NCBI GenBank assembly: GCA_031368095.1
Contig: JANLQX010000420.1
Coordinates: forward strand, 1-20,053
Reading direction: 5' to 3'
Length of the DNA: 20,053 nucleotides
From: JANLQX01 sp031368095
GTDB taxonomy: Bacteria > Actinomycetota > Acidimicrobiia > Acidimicrobiales > JANYDT01
The translations under genes were made by a program, and so were the position numbers. Position 1 is the first letter of the stretch, and each line of letters starts with the position of its first letter. Under the pieces are notes generated by a model. That model saw only the letters and a program-made list of their open reading frames with translations, had not been told where the DNA came from and searched no databases. Shown here piece after piece: positions 14,417 to 20,053 of this stretch.

Positions 14417-16438
14417 TTAGTGGGAGGTACCGGCGACGAGTTCGCCGAAGGAGTCGCGGGTCGTGTCGCCGGAAGGGCCGTGGCCTGCGTCGTCGTGATC
14501 CTCGTGGGGAGCGGCCGACGGTTCGAGCGACCAGCCGAAGAAGCCGGCGAGGATCCACACGGCACCAACGGCGGCCACCGGCCATGCCCGGTAGAGCATG
14601 CCGTAAGCGAGCACCGGGAAGCCGACGGTGGTGATGAGCGGCCACCACGACGGCGAGGGCATATGAATCGAGGCGGGGTCGACCGGATCGTGGGCCAGGA
14701 CCTGCTCGGCGGTGGCGGCCCGGCGCATGGTGCCGTCTTCGTCTTCCGCGTACTTGCGGTGCCAGAACTCGTCGACAGTATGAACGGTGGGAACAACGTC
14801 GAAGTTCCACGGCTTGGGTGGGCTTTCGGTCATCCACTCCACAGTCCGGGCGTCCCACGGGTCGGCCGGGGCCATGACCTTCGACCTGGCCGTCTTCAGC
14901 ACGTTGGCAAAGAACACCAGGAGCGACACGGCGATGATGAAGGAGCCGATGGTCTCGACGAGGTTCCAGAAGTCGACGCCCATGCCCTTGTCGTAGCGGT
15001 AGATGCGGCGGGGCTGGCCCTGGAGTCCAACGATGTGCATCGGTCCGAAGGTCAGGTGCATGCCGATGAGCATGAGCCAGAAGTGCACTTTTCCGAGACG
15101 CTCGTTGAGCATCTTGCCGAAAATCTTCGGCCACCAGTAGTAGAAACCGGAGAACAGGCCCATCAACGCCCCGCCAAACAGCACGTAGTGGAAGTGGGCG
15201 ACCACGTAATACGTGTCGGTCTGCTGGGTGTCGGCCGAGACGACGGAGTGGGTCACGCCGGAGAGTCCGCCGATCACGAACGTGGTGATGAAGCCCACCG
15301 AGAAGTACATCGCCGTGGTGAACCGTATGGCCCCGCCCCACAGCGTGGCGGTCCAGTTGAAGACCTTGACCCCCGTTGGCACGGCGATGAACATCGTGGA
15401 CACGCCGAACGCCGCCGTGGCCACCGGTCCGAGGCCCACGGCGAACATATGGTGGGCCCATACGCCCCAGCCCATGAAGCCAATAGCGATACCGGAAAAC
15501 ACGACCACCGGGTAGCCGAACAGCGGCTTACGGGCGAACGTCGGTAGGACCTCCGACACGATTCCCATGGCCGGCAGAATCAGGATGTACACCTCCGGAT
15601 GACCGAAGAGCCAGAACAGGTGCTGCCAGAGCACCGGGTCACCGCCCTGGGCGGCGTTGAAGAAGTTACCGCCGAAGGTTCGATCGATCATGAGGAGGAA
15701 CAGCGCCACGGTGATGATCGGCATGGCGAAGAGCATCAGGAACGAGGCCACAAAGGTCATCCAGGTGAAGACCGGCATCCGGAACAGGGTCATGCCCGGC
15801 GCCCGCATGTTGATGATGGTGGCGATGAAGTTCACCGCCGACACGGTGGAACCGATGCCGAGGATCTGGAGGCCGAAGATCCAGAAGTCGATGTTGTGGC
15901 CGGGCGAGAAGGTAATGGAGGTGTTCGGGGCGTAACCGAACCACCCGCCGTTGGGCGCGCCGCCCAGGAAGAACGACGAGTACATGAAGAAGCCGCCGAA
16001 CACGTAGAGCCACCACGAGAAGGCGTTGAGCCGGGGGAAGGCGACGTCGCGAGCACCGATCTGCAACGGCAGGAAGTAGTTGAAGAACGCGCTCGACAGC
16101 GGCATCACGACGAGGAACACCATGGTGGTGCCGTGCATGGTGAACATCTGGTTGTAGGTGGCGGCACTGAGGATTTCACCGTTGGGCTTGGCCAGCTGCA
16201 AACGGATGAGCAGCGCTTCGATGCCACCGACCACGAACCAGATCAGCGACAGGGCGCCGTACATAATGCCGATGCGCTTGTGGTCGACGGTGGTCAACCA
16301 CGACACGATGCCCTTGGTCGACTCGACCGGGCGCCGGATAACGCCGGGATCGGCGCTCGGGCCTCGCAACAGTGCGGGCAGGGTGGAGCCTCCGGGAAGA
16401 GCCGGTGAGCCGGGGGATGGTTCGAGGACGATCGCCAT
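14417..16438 (-). CDS. ctaD: Cytochrome c oxidase subunit I with a C-terminal extension
   Basis: 673-aa catalytic subunit of an A-type heme-copper oxidase that reduces O2 and pumps protons. All ligands are present: His102 and His417 for low-spin heme, His280 with Glu282 and Tyr284 in GHPEVY, His329-His330 in WAHHMF, and His415 for the active-site heme in AHFHYV. Twelve core transmembrane segments span about 53-515. The final 100 residues add two more membrane segments (about 598-615 and 620-637) and a His/Asp-rich tail (HEDHDDAGHG). This makes it longer than the usual 550-580 residues and resembles a fused small subunit. ATG 16438 lies 41 bp after the ctaC stop; no strong ribosome binding site is visible. 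Confidence 0.97.
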   Translation of the reverse strand: MAIVLEPSPGSPALPGGSTLPALLRGPSADPGVIRRPVESTKGIVSWLTTVDHKRIGIMYGALSLIWFVVGGIEALLIRLQLAKPNGEILSAATYNQMFTMHGTTMVFLVVMPLSSAFFNYFLPLQIGARDVAFPRLNAFSWWLYVFGGFFMYSSFFLGGAPNGGWFGYAPNTSITFSPGHNIDFWIFGLQILGIGSTVSAVNFIATIINMRAPGMTLFRMPVFTWMTFVASFLMLFAMPIITVALFLLMIDRTFGGNFFNAAQGGDPVLWQHLFWLFGHPEVYILILPAMGIVSEVLPTFARKPLFGYPVVVFSGIAIGFMGWGVWAHHMFAVGLGPVATAAFGVSTMFIAVPTGVKVFNWTATLWGGAIRFTTAMYFSVGFITTFVIGGLSGVTHSVVSADTQQTDTYYVVAHFHYVLFGGALMGLFSGFYYWWPKIFGKMLNERLGKVHFWLMLIGMHLTFGPMHIVGLQGQPRRIYRYDKGMGVDFWNLVETIGSFIIAVSLLVFFANVLKTARSKVMAPADPWDARTVEWMTESPPKPWNFDVVPTVHTVDEFWHRKYAEDEDGTMRRAATAEQVLAHDPVDPASIHMPSPSWWPLITTVGFPVLAYGMLYRAWPVAAVGAVWILAGFFGWSLEPSAAPHEDHDDAGHGPSGDTTRDSFGELVAGTSH

Positions 16439-16479
16439 GTTGGTGGTGACTTTCGTGAGTACGAGGCGAAGCCCGGAGG

Positions 16480-17622
16480 CTAGGCCTTCAACGATTGGAG
16501 GTAGGCAACGAGTTCTTCGATCTCGGTGTCGGTGAGCTTGCGGATGACCATGCGGGAGCCCGGTTTGAACTCCTGCGGGTTGCGCAGCCAAGCCGTGAGA
16601 TTGCGGGTGTTGTTCTCGGCGATGGCGCCCGCGAAATGCTTGCGGATGGCGAAGTGGGTGAGGTTCGGGCCGATCTTGACGGCGTCGTTGACCTTGTTCG
16701 GTTCAACCCAGTGACACGCCGTGCAGCCACCGCCGCCGGCGAACAATTTCTCCCCCGCAATGGCGAGTTCGCTGGTCATTTTGGCCGCCGGCGCCGAGAT
16801 CGAGGCCCGCCAGGCTTCGAAATCGGCTGGCGAATCGACCTTGACCTTGAACCGCATGTTGGCGTGCGAGGTACCGCAGAACTCGGCGCACTGGCCGTAG
16901 ATCATTTTCCCGGCGTCGGCCGGATCAGCCTCGATGGTCAACTTGTTGATACGGCCCGGGATCGAATAAATCTTGCCGGCCAACTTGGGCACCCAGTAGT
17001 TGTGCATCACGTCGCCCGACGTGATGTGGAGCCGAACCTTCTTACCGGCGGGGATATGCAGTTCGTTGGCCGTCGAAATGACGGGCCCATCCTGGGCCAC
17101 GAGGTTGGCGATCTGGCGGGGTTCGCGTCCTTCGGCCTTGGCGTCGTCGACATCGAGCGGATCGTCGCCGGTAACGAGGCGCGGGTTCATGTCGAACTTG
17201 CCGGTCTGGGGATACTGGTACTCCCAGAACCACTGGTGGCCAATGACGGTGATGTCGAGCGCGTTCTTCGGCTCTTCGGAGATCTCGAAGATCTTGCCGA
17301 CCGAGAGGATGCCGACGACGGCCAGGAGGGCGGCGGGGGCGGCGGTCCAGGCGATCTCGCCGGCGGTGTTGCCGTGCACCTGCTTGGGAATGTGGTCCTC
17401 ACCCTTGCGGCGATAGCGAACCACGCAGAACATGATCAACCCGTAGACGAGGATGCCGATGGCGATGGCAATCCAGAACACCGGAATAGCCAAGGAGTTG
17501 ATGGACCGTGCCTGCGGACCGTCGACGTTCAGCGTGCTTTGCGGGTTCTTTTCGCAGGCGCTGAGCACCGAGGCGGCCAGCACGGCGGCAACAGGGAGAA
17601 GGCGGGACCAACGTGAACGCAC
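16480..17622 (-). CDS. ctaC: Cytochrome c oxidase subunit II fused to cytochrome c (caa3 type)
   Basis: 380-aa subunit II lipoprotein that accepts electrons and passes them to subunit I. The lipobox LSAC ends at Cys23. Two transmembrane segments follow (about 43-68 and 90-110). The cupredoxin domain has the CuA site: His207, Cys245, Glu247, Cys249, His253 and Met256. A C-terminal cytochrome c domain carries CTACH at 300-304 and a likely axial Met358 in GSRMVI. The fusion defines a caa3-type oxidase, in which the tethered cytochrome replaces a soluble donor. GTG 17622 is chosen because GGAGGA lies 10 nt upstream and the signal peptide length is normal; ATG 17682 would add 20 residues. It precedes ctaD in the operon. 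Confidence 0.96.
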   Translation of the reverse strand: MRSRWSRLLPVAAVLAASVLSACEKNPQSTLNVDGPQARSINSLAIPVFWIAIAIGILVYGLIMFCVVRYRRKGEDHIPKQVHGNTAGEIAWTAAPAALLAVVGILSVGKIFEISEEPKNALDITVIGHQWFWEYQYPQTGKFDMNPRLVTGDDPLDVDDAKAEGREPRQIANLVAQDGPVISTANELHIPAGKKVRLHITSGDVMHNYWVPKLAGKIYSIPGRINKLTIEADPADAGKMIYGQCAEFCGTSHANMRFKVKVDSPADFEAWRASISAPAAKMTSELAIAGEKLFAGGGGCTACHWVEPNKVNDAVKIGPNLTHFAIRKHFAGAIAENNTRNLTAWLRNPQEFKPGSRMVIRKLTDTEIEELVAYLQSLKA

Positions 17623-17729
17623 AAGACGAGTGTCCTCCAGGTTTGACCGACTGACCAAATTTCTCGTACGTCGAAAGGCCATGAAACATACTGACGTATC
17701 CGAAGTGGCGTTGGGAGGCATGGAACCGC

Positions 17730-18506
17730 TCACTTGGATTCGACCGCTTTCTCGGTGGTGCCGGCGGTGCTGCCCTCGGTGGAGCCGGCGGTGGTGCTGT
17801 GGCCTTCGCCGCCCTTTTCGTGATGCTCGAACGTTCGCTTGCCGCTGACCAGACCGGCTGTTCCCATGGCGCCTACGGCGAGAACCGTCACGGCAATGGC
17901 GGCCACCATCATGCGGCGAGTGATCTTGGGACGAGACGCCAGGATGATGCCGCCGAAGAACACGGCGGCGGCAAAGATCAGCACGATGATCCACGACGCG
18001 GTCTTGTTCACCGCCAGCAGCGTCCGCGAGATGGCCACCGCGGTGACGGCGATCAGGCCGGTCACCGCCACGGGGAGACCGAATGGAAGGGTGATCCCGT
18101 CGGACACTCGACGGGCGGCGGCGGGAACGTAGGCCGGACCCTCGCGGCCGGAGCTGACGAAAGCGGCGACCCCGGACGCGGCCAGGATCACCACGCCGGC
18201 GGCAAAGAACGGAGCGCCAAGAGCGGCGCCACCGACCACACATCCGGCCCCGAGGGCGGCGCCGATGGGAGCGAATGACGACGGCACGGCGACGGAGCGG
18301 GCTGGATCGATGTCACCGGTAAAGACGAACCGGTCGGCGGCTCCGGTACCGACGATGCCGGCGGCGCCGAGGAACGCGCTGAGTACGGCGGCGCCGAAGA
18401 GCACCGCCAGACCGAGGCGATCCGTTGACTGCGATGCGTAGACCAGGGCGGCCACCAGCGACAGGGCGCTGGTGACGAACAAGGTGCGTGAACCAAGGTT
18501 GATCAT
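17730..18506 (-). CDS. Membrane protein of unknown function in the oxidase operon
   Basis: 258-aa protein that I do not recognise. About seven to eight hydrophobic segments are visible: MINLGSRTLFVTSALSLVAA, LAVLFGAAVLSAFLGAAGIV, two around residues 76-115, one around 141-165, WIIVLIFAAAVFFGGIILA and MMVAAIAVTVLAVGAMGTAG. Residues 60-70 carry DRFVFTGDIDP, presumably extramembrane. The C-terminus after about residue 220 is a soluble His/Glu/Gly/Ser/Thr-rich tail (TFEHHEKGGEGH, then repeats of STEGSTAGTTEK). It lies between the subunit-III-like gene (28 bp upstream) and ctaC (107 bp downstream), so it is probably an accessory or assembly component. ATG 18506 is chosen by reading-frame length; the ribosome binding site is weak. 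Confidence 0.75.
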   Translation of the reverse strand: MINLGSRTLFVTSALSLVAALVYASQSTDRLGLAVLFGAAVLSAFLGAAGIVGTGAADRFVFTGDIDPARSVAVPSSFAPIGAALGAGCVVGGAALGAPFFAAGVVILAASGVAAFVSSGREGPAYVPAAARRVSDGITLPFGLPVAVTGLIAVTAVAISRTLLAVNKTASWIIVLIFAAAVFFGGIILASRPKITRRMMVAAIAVTVLAVGAMGTAGLVSGKRTFEHHEKGGEGHSTTAGSTEGSTAGTTEKAVESK

Positions 18507-18534
18507 GCTTCTGTTCCGGCCTCTTCGACGAGTG

Positions 18535-19131
18535 TCACTTGTAGAGAAAAATGAGGAGATAGACGATGATCCAGACCGCCAGGGCGGCGTGCTGGAGCCA
18601 GGCGGCGGCCAGGGCGGCATGGGGCTGCGTGGCGGTGGCCTGGGCGGTGACGACCCGGGCCAGGCCGAGGCCGACCGATACGAGGGCCACGACTCCGGCA
18701 ACGATGGCGATGGTCAGGAGGGCGTAGGCGTGGAGCCACCACGGCAGTGCGTTGGCCGCCGCCCCCCAGCCGTTGCCGATGAACCACATGATGTTGAGGG
18801 CCGCGAGATCGGTAAGTACGGCGATCCCGAAACCGGCCCCGGCCCATCGACGGTTGCCGACCCGCAGCGACGTGACGCCCCAGCCCACGGCCAGCGACGC
18901 CAGGATGAGTGTGAAGAACACGATGAACGCGGCGTAATTGTTGAACGTCATCGACGACGGAAAGAACGACTCGCCGGGGTTCGACCGGCGGATGGAGTAG
19001 CGGGTGGTGGCGTAGGCCCCGCCGAGAGCAGCGGCACTCATGACCACGGCGACGACTCCGGCAAGGGCCGCCACCAGCGCGGGCGTGGTGGCCCGGCCAG
19101 TTGTAGAGACAGGGGCCGGGGTGGCAGCCAT
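18535..19131 (-). CDS. Divergent heme-copper oxidase subunit III-like protein
   Basis: 198-aa membrane protein with five transmembrane segments (about 17-40, 66-88, 98-119, 131-157 and 176-195). It resembles a reduced subunit III: MTFNNYAAFIVFFTLILASL corresponds to the second membrane part, WWLHAYALLTIAIVAG to the histidine-bearing helix, and WLQHAALAVWIIVYLLIFLYK to the C-terminal motif (WHFVDVVWIVIF in ctaE of this window). The extramembrane stretch ATTRYSIRRSNPGESFFPSS is unusual. Its ATG overlaps the stop of the preceding subunit-I-like gene by one base (TAATG), so the two are translationally coupled, as partners in one complex would be. A second ctaE lies downstream, so this is a paralogous set. 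Confidence 0.72.
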   Translation of the reverse strand: MAATPAPVSTTGRATTPALVAALAGVVAVVMSAAALGGAYATTRYSIRRSNPGESFFPSSMTFNNYAAFIVFFTLILASLAVGWGVTSLRVGNRRWAGAGFGIAVLTDLAALNIMWFIGNGWGAAANALPWWLHAYALLTIAIVAGVVALVSVGLGLARVVTAQATATQPHAALAAAWLQHAALAVWIIVYLLIFLYK

Positions 19132-20053
19132 TACAGGTTCTCCTCATCGAAGGGGACGAGATGCGATGCGTCGTTGGAGCCCGGCAGCCGCTCGGCGCCG
19201 ACCAGTCCGAGCAGGGTGAGCGCCAGGGCGGCCGCCAGGAGGAGCCCGCCGAGGAGAACGAGCGCACTGAGGGCGGGGGCCGATGACGTGGGGTTGTCAC
19301 GGTTGGCGAGAGCGGCCAGGCCCACAGTGCCGAGCACGGCGCCACCCAGGGCGGCCAGGGCGGCGAGCCCGGCCAGGGGCTTCGGGATGGCCCGTCCGAG
19401 GGCGATCGGAGCAAGTTCGCCGATGCCGATCACACCAGCGACAACGGGTAGCCCGATGGCCAGCACGAAGATCTGACTGATCGTCCAGATCGGTCCCTGG
19501 CTGAGTCCGTCGAGACCGCGGGCGGCGGCGATAAGGACGTTCACCGCGGCCAGCACCAGCAGCAGAGGGACGCCCACCGCTCCGAGGAGCGACACGTCGG
19601 GTTTGAACCCACCGGCCAGCGAGCCGAGCCAGACCAGCACCAGCAGGGCGACAGGAATCACGATCAGCGACGTGAACCAGCGATTGGTCGGCTGCAGGAA
19701 CGAGTCCCCGGCCGTGCCGCCGCCGAGCCAGGCGAACAGCGAGAGCGCGGCAGCAACACCCACGAGGTAGGCGGCGACCGGACCACCGAGGAGCGAGCGG
19801 CCGGTGCGGCTCACGATTATTTCGCCGACAATGCCGAGAACCGGGATGAGGAGGAGATACATATCGGGACGGGTGGTGAAGCGAACGAGATGGGACCAGA
19901 CGAGTTCGGAGCCCTCGGTCGACCCGAACGTTCCCCCGAAGTGTTGATCGATATAGAGGAGCAGCAGGCCGCTGAGGTGGGCCGGGATGGTGATGATCGA
20001 CACGGCGGCGGTCACGAAACTGGCCCAGGTGAAGGGCCGCAGCAGGTCGAGCG
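19131..20053 (-). CDS. Subunit I-like heme-copper oxidase protein lacking metal ligands (5' end cut)
   Basis: The C-terminal 307 residues of a subunit I paralog are visible; the start lies beyond the right edge. The alignment to ctaD is clear at FTWASFVTAAVSIITIPAH (FTWMTFVASFLMLFAMPII in ctaD), at YIDQHFGGTF (MIDRTFGGNF) and at the TRPDMYLLLIPVLGIVGEI stretch (GHPEVYILILPAMGIVSEV). The copper-ligand His of GHPEVY is replaced by Arg. No His-His pair follows (FAWLGGGTAG lies where WAHHMF should be) and no HFH motif occurs. The metal centres expected in this half therefore cannot form. The remainder is hydrophobic with about eight membrane segments. It is the first visible gene of the operon and is coupled to the subunit-III-like gene. 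It probably has a structural or assembly role. Confidence 0.72.
   Translation of the reverse strand, partial: LDLLRPFTWASFVTAAVSIITIPAHLSGLLLLYIDQHFGGTFGSTEGSELVWSHLVRFTTRPDMYLLLIPVLGIVGEIIVSRTGRSLLGGPVAAYLVGVAAALSLFAWLGGGTAGDSFLQPTNRWFTSLIVIPVALLVLVWLGSLAGGFKPDVSLLGAVGVPLLLVLAAVNVLIAAARGLDGLSQGPIWTISQIFVLAIGLPVVAGVIGIGELAPIALGRAIPKPLAGLAALAALGGAVLGTVGLAALANRDNPTSSAPALSALVLLGGLLLAAALALTLLGLVGAERLPGSNDASHLVPFDEENL

Noticed and set aside
16495..17616. Plus-strand open frame of 373 codons
   Set aside because: It is the complement of ctaC, where CuA and heme motifs prove the minus-strand reading.
17623..17729. Internal promoter before ctaC
   Set aside because: A TATGTT box is present but without a suitably spaced -35 element or start-proximal position; support is too weak.

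Overview
The window looks like the chromosome of a high-GC actinobacterium. The evidence is a bacterial XPB-type helicase with its partner protein, a caa3-type cytochrome oxidase cluster with an actinobacterial-style CtaG, frequent GTG starts, and TAnnnT -10 boxes 7-8 nt upstream of start codons, as expected for leaderless transcription. An Acidimicrobiia-like lineage is my best guess, but this is inference from gene content. No rRNA, tRNA, CRISPR array or insertion sequence was found.

Left part (1-7045): the xpb DNA helicase (minus strand, running off the left edge) and its usual partner, a 722-aa helicase-associated protein (minus), are separated by about 3.3 kb. That insert holds an AAA_14/DUF4143 ATPase (minus) and a fatty-acyl-CoA synthetase (plus), which diverge from a 140-bp region containing four tandem 22-bp repeats. 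A 93-bp near-perfect palindrome sits between the convergent ends of the acyl-CoA synthetase and the 722-aa gene.

Middle part (7046-11613): a decayed FitAB/VapBC-type toxin-antitoxin locus (antitoxin without its DNA-binding half, toxin with an internal deletion and frameshift), then a GtrA-family membrane protein (minus). Divergent from it is a plus-strand operon: TesB acyl-CoA thioesterase, ABC ATPase, ABC-2 permease, and a Tat-exported thioredoxin-fold protein with a CX4C pair. All three junctions of this operon are ATGA stop/start overlaps.

Right part (11626-20053, all minus, read right to left): a respiratory oxidase operon. The order is a subunit-I-like protein lacking the expected metal ligands (partial), a divergent subunit-III-like protein, a 258-aa membrane protein of unknown function, CtaC (subunit II with CuA and a fused cytochrome c), CtaD (subunit I with a C-terminal extension), CtaE, a small CtaF-like subunit IV, CtaG (CuB assembly) and an exported M23 peptidase. 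CtaC to CtaG form a complete caa3-type terminal oxidase with a copper-insertion factor. The three upstream genes look like an accessory or relic second set of oxidase subunits. Heme A synthesis genes (ctaA, ctaB) are not in the window.

The observations most worth following up are the ligand-less subunit I paralog co-transcribed with a functional oxidase, the phased 22-bp repeats in front of the AAA_14/DUF4143 ATPase, and the CX4C thioredoxin-like protein coupled to an ABC exporter and facing the oxidase operon.
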